Origin: Vulcanimicrobiota bacterium
GTDB lineage: Bacteria > Vulcanimicrobiota > Xenobia > Xenobiales > JADMJV01
Reading direction: 5' to 3'
Assembly (NCBI GenBank): GCA_017307785.1
Contig: JAFKGI010000043.1
Span: 1-64,000, forward strand
Length of the DNA stretch: 64,000 nucleotides
Under the pieces are notes generated by a model that did not search any database, was not told the DNA's origin, and saw only the letters and a list, made by a program, of their open reading frames with translations. The position numbers were made by a program, and so were the translations under genes. This document shows positions 49,310-57,477 of the stretch, piece by piece; position 1 is the stretch's first letter, and each line of letters begins with the position of its first letter.

Positions 49310-51409
49310 GTGATTCGGAACCAGCGGAAACGAGCGATTCTGTTGATTTCGGTGTTGTTCATCAGCATCGTGGTCCTGATCTTTGTGCAGGCCAGTTTTG
49401 CTCTGGCCCCGGGCGCCCTCTCCCGCACCCAGAACGACGTGGAACGCGGGGCCGCCGAGCGCGCCACCCAGAGTGGGGTCGATTGGGCCCGAAGTCGATT
49501 GAGCAGTCAGCCCGACTGGTGCGCCAACACCACCCAGACCTTCGAGGCCCCCGGATTGCGCGTGACGGAGGGTTCCGGCCAGGTTTTGGGTTGGTTCCGC
49601 GACGGCGAAAGCTGGTCACGCTTTCGCATGCGCTTCAATTATCAGGATGGTGGCCCCAACGCCGGCAGCAATAGCGACAACCTGGCAAATCCGCCCGTTG
49701 CCTGGTCCGATATGCCCTACCTCAGCTGCAACAACTTGCAGGGCTCTGGCCAGAGGCTTTTGCCCCTGGCCGGCAGCGGAACCGAAGCGGTGCACGATGG
49801 TCCATGGCCCAACACGCAGCTTACCGTGCCTCCCGCTACCTTACTCTTGAGCATCGAAGGAGCAACGGGCCGAACCGACCCGAGCAATCCTGGCCAGTTT
49901 TACGGCACGGTCCATCGGCGCAACGTTCAGGCTTTGCTCAAATTCGGGAGCAATCAGCCGGTGACCGATGCCGCCGTCAGCTCCTCGGGCAATCTCGAGA
50001 TCGATCTCTTCGGTGGAACGCTGCAACTCGGCTCGCTAGGTGGGCAGACCTCCCGCTTGCGCAGCAAAGATGGCCTGAGCGTGGGAGCAGTCAATTCCAC
50101 ACGGGGAGAGCTGCGGGCGGCCGGCACGATGAGCACGGGCACCCTCACCAACGTCACCACCGCCAGCGACAATGGTCCGGATGGATTTTATAAGATTCCC
50201 CTTTCGAAGGTGCGCACGCCTTCCAACGCAATCCAGTTGAACGCCGGCACCTATGTGGTGACTGCTTCCAATACCGTGGTCTACTATCCGATGAATTACG
50301 CGGATTTTGTCAGCTCGGCCACGCCGCCGGTGGGCACGGAGGTCAACCTGCCCGAGGGCATGGTTTTGAGCGGACCCCACGACGAAGCGCCCAAATTTCG
50401 CCTGAACGTGACCAAGGATGTGTCCATTCAGAACTCCGGCGGAGCCACCGATCTGGCCATTGTTCCGGATGGAGGTGCGGCTCAGTCGGGTCACTACGGC
50501 GGGCTCCCTCAGACGCCGCCGCCGCCCTCGGCAACCAAGGAATTCGCCGACTGGCTGACCACCGGAGCCACCGACATTGCCCCCAGTACAGCGGCCAAGA
50601 ACGCCTGGCTGGAAGTGCTCAATCAGCTACCCTACGGATCTTCCATCAGCCAGGACGGCAACTACTATGACTACTGGTTCAGCACCGATCATACCGATCA
50701 CATCGCACTGCCCATTAGCAGCACCAGCCTGCCGATTTTGACCAATACCGACACCAACGCCATGATGGCCGTCTTCAACCAGGCCGGGGTGGCGCGCACC
50801 GCCGCGCTACTGCCCTTCTATCCGAGTTACACCGGTCCCTCACCCGACCCCACCCAGGAGAATCCCGCGGCCGCGCCCGCCAAGCTCAAGCCCTCGGACC
50901 TGGAACTGGATTTGCAGGGAGCCGGAAGCACTGGGATGACTCTGGCCAATGGCCACGGCAGCATCACTTTGGGTTCCCAGGTGCAAGGGCACGGTGCCGC
51001 CCTGGTCAGCTCCAAAGACATTTCCTTGATCGGAACCAGCAACGAATTCAGCTCTCATCCAGGTCAGGCCCTGGGCCTGAACCTCTACGCCCAGGGAACC
51101 ATCAACGTCGACGCCTTCAAGCTTGACTCCACCAGCGGAACCTTCCGCAATATCACCATGCAAGGCATCCTCTACGCCTGGAACGGCGTCAACATTCTGG
51201 CCGGAAAAAGCGGCGGGAACTCTCGTTTTGAACTCACCGGGGAGATGGTCGCCTACGGCGGCGACCCCAGCGGTCCTCCGGTGCCGGGCGTGGCCAAAAC
51301 GACCATCCACGCCAACAGTTCCAAGATCATCTTCGACCCCAGCTACGTCGCCAGCCTCCTCCAGGGTGGCCCCTTTTCCTTCCAGATCCTCGCCTGGCAC
51401 GAGTTCTAA
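49310..51409 (+). CDS. PilX-like large pilus/pseudopilus-associated protein
   Basis: A 699-aa protein with an N-terminal membrane helix (RAILLISVLFISIVVLIFVQ, about residues 8-27) followed by the small-residue, Asn/Glu pattern LSRTQNDVERGAAERATQSGVDWARSR of PilX-type N-termini ('R-x-x-LL ... A-x-N'; string abbreviated). It lacks a G|F-x-x-x-E prepilin site, as PilX-type proteins may. The remaining 650 residues form a large, beta-rich, Ser/Thr/Gly/Asn-rich exported domain, containing VTGG/GTL-type strands (LFGGTLQLGSLGGQ). It could be the tip adhesin or the scaffold of the pseudopilus made by the divergent genes. GTG 49310 is chosen over the 153-base longer form that overlaps the divergent gene. 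Confidence 0.7.
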   Translation: MIRNQRKRAILLISVLFISIVVLIFVQASFALAPGALSRTQNDVERGAAERATQSGVDWARSRLSSQPDWCANTTQTFEAPGLRVTEGSGQVLGWFRDGESWSRFRMRFNYQDGGPNAGSNSDNLANPPVAWSDMPYLSCNNLQGSGQRLLPLAGSGTEAVHDGPWPNTQLTVPPATLLLSIEGATGRTDPSNPGQFYGTVHRRNVQALLKFGSNQPVTDAAVSSSGNLEIDLFGGTLQLGSLGGQTSRLRSKDGLSVGAVNSTRGELRAAGTMSTGTLTNVTTASDNGPDGFYKIPLSKVRTPSNAIQLNAGTYVVTASNTVVYYPMNYADFVSSATPPVGTEVNLPEGMVLSGPHDEAPKFRLNVTKDVSIQNSGGATDLAIVPDGGAAQSGHYGGLPQTPPPPSATKEFADWLTTGATDIAPSTAAKNAWLEVLNQLPYGSSISQDGNYYDYWFSTDHTDHIALPISSTSLPILTNTDTNAMMAVFNQAGVARTAALLPFYPSYTGPSPDPTQENPAAAPAKLKPSDLELDLQGAGSTGMTLANGHGSITLGSQVQGHGAALVSSKDISLIGTSNEFSSHPGQALGLNLYAQGTINVDAFKLDSTSGTFRNITMQGILYAWNGVNILAGKSGGNSRFELTGEMVAYGGDPSGPPVPGVAKTTIHANSSKIIFDPSYVASLLQGGPFSFQILAWHEF

Positions 51410-51462
51410 ACTCCCTAAAAATCGACTTGAACCGTTCCTCGGGTCTTTGCGTAAGCCCCGGC

Positions 51463-53637
51463 ATGAGCTTTTCCACACAGACCGCGTCCCGGGCGGAAAT
51501 GCGCTTTGCCGGGCACTACTTGAACTGGGCCGGCATCGCCCTCCTGCTGGTAGGGATGCTCTCCCTGTTGCGCACCACCGGATGGACCGATTCCCGCCCG
51601 CTTCAGTGCCTCGGCGCCGCCGTCCTCGGCTGCTTTCTGAGTTGGGCCGGGGACCGCGCCCATCGTCAGGGCCTGACCGCCTATGCCCACCCCATGCTGG
51701 CCGCCGGCAGCACCCTGCTGCTCCTCACCCTGGGGGCCGCCCCGCTGGCGGTGGCTGCCAAAGCCATCGGCACCTTCGTTCTGGTGATTTGGACCGGCTT
51801 TGCCGCAATTCGCTACCGCTCACCCTGGCTGGGAGGCTATCTGCTGGTCACTCTCTATGCCGGCCCCATGCTGATGAACTTCTCCCTCAGTCTGGTGCCG
51901 TATCTTCTGGCCATTCATCTGGCTACTACCGTGGTCGCCTACCGGCAGCGCTGGGACTATTTTTTGCTCGGGTCTTTCGTGGGAACCTATGGACTCTTCT
52001 TGCGCACACCTCAACCTTTAGGGTTGCTCACTCTACTCTACGCTCTCTTCTTGCTCTCCGGGTCGGGCTTTGCGCTGCTGCGACGCGACCAGGACAGCGA
52101 AGTCAATCTTTACCTGACTTCCGCCAATTCTCTGCTCTTTGCTTTCGTGTCCTATCGCCTCTTGCTCTTCGAACCGAACGCCCGCGCCCTGCTGATTTAC
52201 TTCGGCTTAGCCGCCCTCCATCTACTGCTGGCTTACTGGGCAACCCGGCGCGAGCGTGATACTTTGCGCCAGTCCAATCTGGCTCTGGGCATCCTATTCG
52301 CCGAGGCGGCGGTCAGTTTTTTGACCTATTGCTCGAACGACACCGGCTATTTTGCCGTCACCACCTTCGCCTGGCTGGCTCAGGCTCTGCTGCTCCTGGG
52401 CTGGGGAAAAGATCCGATCTGTCTGCGGGGTTCTTACTCGGCCATCGCTCTGGCGGCGGTCCAGTTGATCTACGTCGTCCCCACCATGGACCAGCCGTTC
52501 TTGCTGGAACTACCCGCTGCTCTCGCTCTCTTCTACTATTTTACTCGCCAACAGCGGCTGAATCAGCAGAGCCTTCCAGGCAATTTGGTGATGGTTCTGA
52601 CCTTTTTCTGCGCCGGACAAAGCCTCGTGCGCGAAGACGTCGTCCCCTGGGGTTTGCTGGCCGGCAGCGCCTTCGTCCCGGTTCTACTGGTTCTCCACCA
52701 TCACTACCCGGCAACGCTCTCGACCTACGCTACCATCGCACGCCTCCAGACAGGTCTGGTTTGTCTGGCCGGCTGTCTTTTCCCCGGACCCTGGCTCTTG
52801 CCCATGGGAGCTTTCCTGGCACTGGCGGATCGCCGTGCCTCCGCGTTCCTCTGGTTGCGCCTGGCGCTGAGCTTGCCCGGGGGGTGGACACTACCCCTGG
52901 CCTTGGCGCTCAGTCGCTGGCTACGTCTCCCCAGATTGGAGTGGGCCGCGACGCTGCTGGCTGTCTCCTCTCCGCTGTCACCCCTGCTGCTCAGCCTGAC
53001 CCTTTCCACCGTGACTCGCCCGCTGCTGCTGATGAAGTTGGCAACTTTCGCGGGTTATGGCACCGTCAGTTCGCTGCTCTGGTGTCTGCTGGGTAGCTTC
53101 TATCTGCGTCGCGGCCAGCAGACGGGCGATCTCATCCTGGGCGCGGCCTTTTACAAAGTCGTTTTACTCGATGCCAATTTCGTCTTTATCCAGGGGCACT
53201 GGGATATGGTCGGCATCCAACCCTTGCAGTGTTTGCACTTGTTGATGATCGCGGCCGTCTCGGCCTGCTACCTGATCCCGCGCAGCAATGTCCTGAACCT
53301 GCTGGGGATGTTGATCATCGTCTTTGAAACCAGTCGGGTGGTTTACGACGTCTACGGCCAATTGGACACCTTCCAGGTCATCCTCTCGGCCTTCTGGGCC
53401 TGCGCCAGCCTGTTCTTTATCTTACCCGGGGCTTATCGGGGCAATAAGCTGTGCCGACTTTTCGGACTCACCCTGTTGGTCGCTTGCGTCTCCAAAATGT
53501 ATGCCGTCGACATCTGGGTCCTCGACGCCTACGATAAGAGCACCACCACCCTGGCGATGGGAGCGCTGCTCACGTTGGTTTCCTTCATCTACCAGCGCAA
53601 TCGAGCGAGATTGGAAACTCTAGAGGAGATACTCTAG
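51463..53637 (+). CDS. DUF2339-like polytopic membrane protein
   Basis: A 724-aa protein with roughly 20 or more hydrophobic helices and very short loops (for example YLNWAGIALLLVGMLSLL, LALGILFAEAAVSFLTYC, SVCYLIPRSN-type loops). The layout and the C-terminal segment GLTLLVACVSKMYAVDIWVLD resemble DUF2339 (PF10101), whose function is not known; some members sit near cell-envelope genes. It starts 53 bases after the PilX-like gene on the same strand, probably in the same operon. It overlaps the converging gene by 18 bases. Confidence 0.8.
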   Translation: MSFSTQTASRAEMRFAGHYLNWAGIALLLVGMLSLLRTTGWTDSRPLQCLGAAVLGCFLSWAGDRAHRQGLTAYAHPMLAAGSTLLLLTLGAAPLAVAAKAIGTFVLVIWTGFAAIRYRSPWLGGYLLVTLYAGPMLMNFSLSLVPYLLAIHLATTVVAYRQRWDYFLLGSFVGTYGLFLRTPQPLGLLTLLYALFLLSGSGFALLRRDQDSEVNLYLTSANSLLFAFVSYRLLLFEPNARALLIYFGLAALHLLLAYWATRRERDTLRQSNLALGILFAEAAVSFLTYCSNDTGYFAVTTFAWLAQALLLLGWGKDPICLRGSYSAIALAAVQLIYVVPTMDQPFLLELPAALALFYYFTRQQRLNQQSLPGNLVMVLTFFCAGQSLVREDVVPWGLLAGSAFVPVLLVLHHHYPATLSTYATIARLQTGLVCLAGCLFPGPWLLPMGAFLALADRRASAFLWLRLALSLPGGWTLPLALALSRWLRLPRLEWAATLLAVSSPLSPLLLSLTLSTVTRPLLLMKLATFAGYGTVSSLLWCLLGSFYLRRGQQTGDLILGAAFYKVVLLDANFVFIQGHWDMVGIQPLQCLHLLMIAAVSACYLIPRSNVLNLLGMLIIVFETSRVVYDVYGQLDTFQVILSAFWACASLFFILPGAYRGNKLCRLFGLTLLVACVSKMYAVDIWVLDAYDKSTTTLAMGALLTLVSFIYQRNRARLETLEEIL

Positions 53638-54345
53638 CGAGGCGTTTCGGAACATCGAGGGGGCGATGCCGTGGGCCGGCTCTTCCTGGTCGGTATCATC
53701 CGGCCAGGCCTTGAGGCGAGGATCGTTCAGCAGCTTCCCCTGGGCCATGTCCTTGGCAAAGCCCCAAAGGGTATCGGCCACTTCCTGAATCCGGTCATGA
53801 GGAACTTTGCGCACAAACAGTTCCGGGCGGGCAAACTTGGCCATGCCTCGGGTATTGCAGAAGTGTTCGTCACTGCGCTCCGACACGACCGATAGATGCT
53901 CGTGCGGGTCGAAATCGCGGTCGGGAGCCAGCGCCATGATCTCCTGAGGCTGCCACCAGCGCGTGGCCACCAGGTCGATGGCCGCCAGCGCGCCCAGGTC
54001 AAAGTAGGCCTTGAGAAAGGCCATTCCCGTCTGCAGCGCCCTGAGTTCCGCCGAGTCTGGAAAATGGCCACGGATGAGCACGGCCCGCGGGCATTTTCCC
54101 AGCGGTTCCAGGGAGAAGTCGGCCATGTTGGCGATCGGGCCCTGCAGAAAGCTGCCCAGCCACTCGGCATCCTCCACGATGTCCAGGTCCAGCCCCGCGC
54201 TGTCTCCCGGGGGGAAGCCGTGGCGCTTGGGGTCGATGTAGAGTTCCGCCTCGGGTTTGTCCAGCCAGGCCACCCAGAACAGGAAGCTGCGTTGGGCGGA
54301 GGGTTGATAGAGGGGGCGAGTCCAGAGCCTAGTCGGGTTTTCCAT
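53620..54345 (-). CDS. hypothetical protein
   Basis: A 241-aa soluble protein without a signal peptide. The C-terminal half contains DLVATRWWQPQEIMALAP and FCNTRGMAKFARPELFVR, which weakly recall DUF4261-like proteins ('T.GL..fG..E'), but I would not assign it. Acidic residues dominate (EDAEWLGSFL, DRDFDPHEHL). No visible partner; it stands alone between converging and diverging genes. Confidence 0.6.
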   Translation of the reverse strand: MENPTRLWTRPLYQPSAQRSFLFWVAWLDKPEAELYIDPKRHGFPPGDSAGLDLDIVEDAEWLGSFLQGPIANMADFSLEPLGKCPRAVLIRGHFPDSAELRALQTGMAFLKAYFDLGALAAIDLVATRWWQPQEIMALAPDRDFDPHEHLSVVSERSDEHFCNTRGMAKFARPELFVRKVPHDRIQEVADTLWGFAKDMAQGKLLNDPRLKAWPDDTDQEEPAHGIAPSMFRNASLEYLL

Positions 54346-54525
54346 CTCTGCGTTTGTGAGATCTCTTCCCCCACTTCCTGCCAGGGGTCTCGCACTTGCT
54401 GGGAGTGCCGGCCTTCCCGGTCCAAACCCGTTTGATGCAGTAAATCTGTACTCAACTCTGGTTACGAACGCTCCTGCGGGTTCCCACCCCTGCTGACGGT
54501 AAGCTGAAGTCAGGAGGTAGAGGAA

Positions 54526-55107
54526 ATGTCACAATTGCAGGTTCAAGATGATTTGTTGACCTTTTGCATTCCCGGTGAGGTGCGCCCCGGCGATATCCTG
54601 AACGTCAAGGTGGAACAGCATAAGCTTCAGCTCGAAGTCGAATCCTGCCGCCCGGTAGGGGAGGAGCAGTACCTGGTGACGGCTCGCTCTCCCATGCGCC
54701 TGGAAGGTCTACTGCCCTCGGCCGAGGTTCTGGGCACGCGCCGCCAGCCTCGAATGGGCGAGCGACTCCGGGTGATGTCCCCCGAGCTTCCGGACTATCA
54801 AGCCTTGACGCTAGACATCAGTGACGGCGGCCTGCGCCTGGACGTTTCCGACCAGCTGCAGCCCGGAGAGCTGCTCGCTCTCAGCGTCAGCTTTCCCGGT
54901 TACGACGGCGACGTCCAGTGCGAAGTCCAGGTTCTCTGGTGTCGCCAGGAAGGCAATCGCTACGTCGCGGGCTGTCGCTTCACCGACCCCGGAGAGCATC
55001 GTTTGCGAGCCGCTCTCCACAGCTTACGTTCTACCGGCCTTCCTAGCGCGCAAGGCCACGCCCCGCGCCGACAGTCCCGCTTCGCTCCTCTGGGCCTGGC
55101 CGGATAA
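54526..55107 (+). CDS. PilZ-domain protein
   Basis: A 193-aa protein. Residues about 1-75 form a YcgR-N-like beta barrel (LLTFCIPGEVRPGDILNVKV). Residues about 78-170 are a PilZ domain: RRQPRMGERLRV (the RxxxR motif Arg77-Arg81) and LDISDGGLRL (D-x-S-x-x-G), both c-di-GMP-binding motifs. It is the only likely c-di-GMP receptor in the window and complements the HD-GYP phosphodiesterase at 12.6 kb. No diguanylate cyclase is encoded here. The C-terminal tail is basic (APRRQSRFAPLGLAG). AGGAGG lies upstream of the ATG. Confidence 0.9.
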   Translation: MSQLQVQDDLLTFCIPGEVRPGDILNVKVEQHKLQLEVESCRPVGEEQYLVTARSPMRLEGLLPSAEVLGTRRQPRMGERLRVMSPELPDYQALTLDISDGGLRLDVSDQLQPGELLALSVSFPGYDGDVQCEVQVLWCRQEGNRYVAGCRFTDPGEHRLRAALHSLRSTGLPSAQGHAPRRQSRFAPLGLAG

Positions 55108-55192
55108 ATTTATCCAGCCCTTAGCAAATCGCAAGACAAACTAGATCTTTTTGACCAGACCGTTCATCTGAGGCGGCTATCCTTTGGTTACG

Positions 55193-55369
55193 ATGAAGGA
55201 ACCGCCCCGAACTCAGCTAGAACTCCGGATGGCCGACCCCAACGGTCGTGCCAGAGTGGCCGATATGATGGCCTTGATTAACGACATTCTTTTTCAGGGG
55301 GGACCTGTCGACGCTTCGGCTTCGTTTAAGACGATACCCTTGAAGAAGCTGGAGGATGGCGATGTCTAG
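55193..55369 (+). CDS. small 58-aa protein, translationally coupled to a PhyH-type dioxygenase
   Basis: A short soluble protein (KEPPRTQLELRMADPNGRAR ... FKTIPLKKLEDGDV), without a known family. Its stop codon overlaps the start codon of the dioxygenase gene (ATGTCTAG), and the GGAGG that serves that start lies inside its last codons, so the two genes are expressed together. The sequence before its ATG has TATCCT nine bases upstream and no Shine-Dalgarno. Confidence 0.6.
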   Translation: MKEPPRTQLELRMADPNGRARVADMMALINDILFQGGPVDASASFKTIPLKKLEDGDV

Positions 55370-56348
55370 CGAGCCCTGGTATTTTACCCGCAACTCCGAC
55401 CTGGAAGCCAAATTGGAGCGCGTCCATGATCCATCCCTCTGGAGGGGTCTGGCGCCGGCCCTGAATCTTACCGACGATCCGTTCCCAGGCGCCGTCGAGC
55501 CCTACGCCCTCAACGACGAGGACCTGAACCAGGCCCGGACTCAGGTGCGAGAGGAAGGCTACCTCCACTCCACTCCGTCCATTCCCGCCGAGATCTGTCA
55601 GCAGATGGCCGAGGCGGTGGGTAACATCATCGCCGCCGGCTACCACCCCATCTTCCTTTCGCTCTATGACGAATACTGGCAGATTCTCAAGCGCACTTCC
55701 GCCGCCCTCGAGCCCATTCTCGGGCCGAACTGCTATCCGCTGGCCGATTACTGGGTCTGGTCCATTTCGCTGGAGACGTCCGGGTCCGGCTGGACACCCC
55801 ATCGCGACCTGCAATTCCGCGACCGTCCGACGCTGCGAGAAGACGGCGCTCCGCTGCTGGTCACCGCCTGGCTCCCTTTTACCGATACCGGACCCCTGAA
55901 CGGCTGCATGTATGTCATGCCCACTGACCGCGACCCCAATTTGCCGGACAATCCCGATAATTTCGGCTTCGCCAACCTCCAGGACGTGCGTGCCCTGCCG
56001 GCCCGGGCGGGCTCGATCCTGGCCTGGAACCAGCAAATCCTGCATTGGGGTTCAGCCGCCAGCAAGTGGGCCAAGAATCCTCGGATCAGCACCGGCGTTT
56101 ATTTCCAAAGTGCCGACGTCGAGCCGTTTGGTCCCCGTCCTATCGACTTCCAAAAGGAGCTCCCTTTCCAGCAGCGCCTGGCCTACCTGGCCGCCAACCT
56201 GCTGGCTTACCATCAATGGCACCGCTACCCGGAACCCGTCTTAGAAATGGCGATTCGCTGCCTTCAGGCGGGTCCCGGTTACCTCGACATGCTGCCACCC
56301 GCCCTCAAGGCCGCCGTCGAAGCCCGACTGCGCGCCCGCACCTCCTGA
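55362..56348 (+). CDS. phytanoyl-CoA dioxygenase (PhyH)-family protein
   Basis: A 328-aa Fe(II)/2-oxoglutarate-dependent dioxygenase of the PhyH superfamily. Metal and co-substrate residues can be placed: His and Asp in GWTPHRDLQF (H-x-D), the distal His in QQILHWGSAA and an Arg further on (NPRISTGVYFQS) that would bind 2-oxoglutarate. Also LNGCMYVMPTDRDPN. PhyH enzymes hydroxylate lipids or small molecules, or halogenate; the substrate cannot be told. The ATG at 55362 (GGAGG six bases upstream) is better than the ATG at 55356. Coupled to the preceding 58-aa gene. Confidence 0.88.
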   Translation: MSSEPWYFTRNSDLEAKLERVHDPSLWRGLAPALNLTDDPFPGAVEPYALNDEDLNQARTQVREEGYLHSTPSIPAEICQQMAEAVGNIIAAGYHPIFLSLYDEYWQILKRTSAALEPILGPNCYPLADYWVWSISLETSGSGWTPHRDLQFRDRPTLREDGAPLLVTAWLPFTDTGPLNGCMYVMPTDRDPNLPDNPDNFGFANLQDVRALPARAGSILAWNQQILHWGSAASKWAKNPRISTGVYFQSADVEPFGPRPIDFQKELPFQQRLAYLAANLLAYHQWHRYPEPVLEMAIRCLQAGPGYLDMLPPALKAAVEARLRARTS

Positions 56349-56397
56349 GAAGTCGTTCTGGCGGGACCTGAGTCGGCGAGCTAGAAACAGCCTGCCG

Positions 56398-57477
56398 ATG
56401 CAACTTCACGTCTCCGTCCGTAACGTTCTCAAAAGGGCCACCCAGGTCGCGCTCTGCAGCGGTGCCCCCTCGGTCACCCCGGAACACTTGCTGGAGTGCA
56501 ACCCCGACCAGCAATGGACCGAGCCGGTCCCGGAGCGGGAGATCTCTTTCGCCCCGGATTCCCTGGAGATTCTGTCGCTGGCCGGCGAGCAGGCCGCTTA
56601 CGACGACATGCCGATTGTGCGCATCGGCCACCTCGAACTGGCCCTGCTGATCAAAACCGCCCGCCAGCCGATCTGGTCCGAGTATCATCCCCTTTCTCAG
56701 GAGGCCTTCGTTCGATTGCTGATTAGCGCGGTACGTCAGGAAAGACGGAGCAAGTTGCTGGGTCGCCTGAAAGAAGCGCTGCACGAGGCCCCCGCACTAG
56801 AAGCCTCCGATATCCATTTAACTCAAGAGGAATCCAAGCGTCTCCTGGACTATGCCAGCGGGGCTCAGGGTATCGGCAACCTCATCGTTTTGGTGCTTCT
56901 ACGTTACGCGATTTCGGCCAGTCCTCAGGGGAAACTGCTAAGAGATATCGGTCTCACCGAATCCATGCTGGCCGGAGCTCTGGATGGCGGGAAAAATGTG
57001 GTGGCGGCTTCCGTCTCGGTTGCTCGCAAGCCACAGAGCCCGACTCCTCCCGACTTTGGAAGCTGCCTGGGTCCTGGCTATGAGCGTTTGAGCGTTGAAA
57101 GCCGCCGCACATTGGGCCTGGCCTGGATCCTCCGCGATGGAGAGGAGCTGACGGGGCGGGATCTGCTGCGCGCGCTCATCGCCACCAGCAACCAGACCGA
57201 AGAGCGCAACGTTCACAGCCTCCTCGGCAGCCTGCGCCCCCAGGCCGAATTCGCCGAGCGACTCGTCAATTCGGGAGTTCACGAAAAACTCGTTGCGCCT
57301 ACGCTTTCTGCCGAGTTCTATCGCGTTTTTAGTGCCGCTAATCGCGAGGCCGGCGCGGACGGGAAAATCACCGACTACGACCTGCTTCTGGGCCTCGCCC
57401 AGAACGCCCAGGAACTCCTGAGCCAGGAAAACATCACGCCCGAGGAAATCCGCCAACGCTGGATGGAGGGCTTTTAG
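56398..57477 (+). CDS. protein of Clp-N-type repeats without an ATPase domain
   Basis: A 359-aa helical protein. Three segments look like ClpA/ClpC N-terminal repeats: VRNVLKRATQVALCSGAPSVTPEHLLEC (about 7-33, given in short form as VTPEHLLEC), RTLGLAWILRDGEELTGRDLLRALI (about 238-262) and FYRVFSAANREAGADGKITDYDLLLGL (about 306-332); the middle (about 60-200) has two weaker ones. No Walker motifs exist, so it is not an unfoldase. It may capture clients or adaptors as ClpS-like or type VI ClpV N-domains do. Converges with the rhomboid gene (four-base overlap). Confidence 0.65.
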   Translation: MQLHVSVRNVLKRATQVALCSGAPSVTPEHLLECNPDQQWTEPVPEREISFAPDSLEILSLAGEQAAYDDMPIVRIGHLELALLIKTARQPIWSEYHPLSQEAFVRLLISAVRQERRSKLLGRLKEALHEAPALEASDIHLTQEESKRLLDYASGAQGIGNLIVLVLLRYAISASPQGKLLRDIGLTESMLAGALDGGKNVVAASVSVARKPQSPTPPDFGSCLGPGYERLSVESRRTLGLAWILRDGEELTGRDLLRALIATSNQTEERNVHSLLGSLRPQAEFAERLVNSGVHEKLVAPTLSAEFYRVFSAANREAGADGKITDYDLLLGLAQNAQELLSQENITPEEIRQRWMEGF

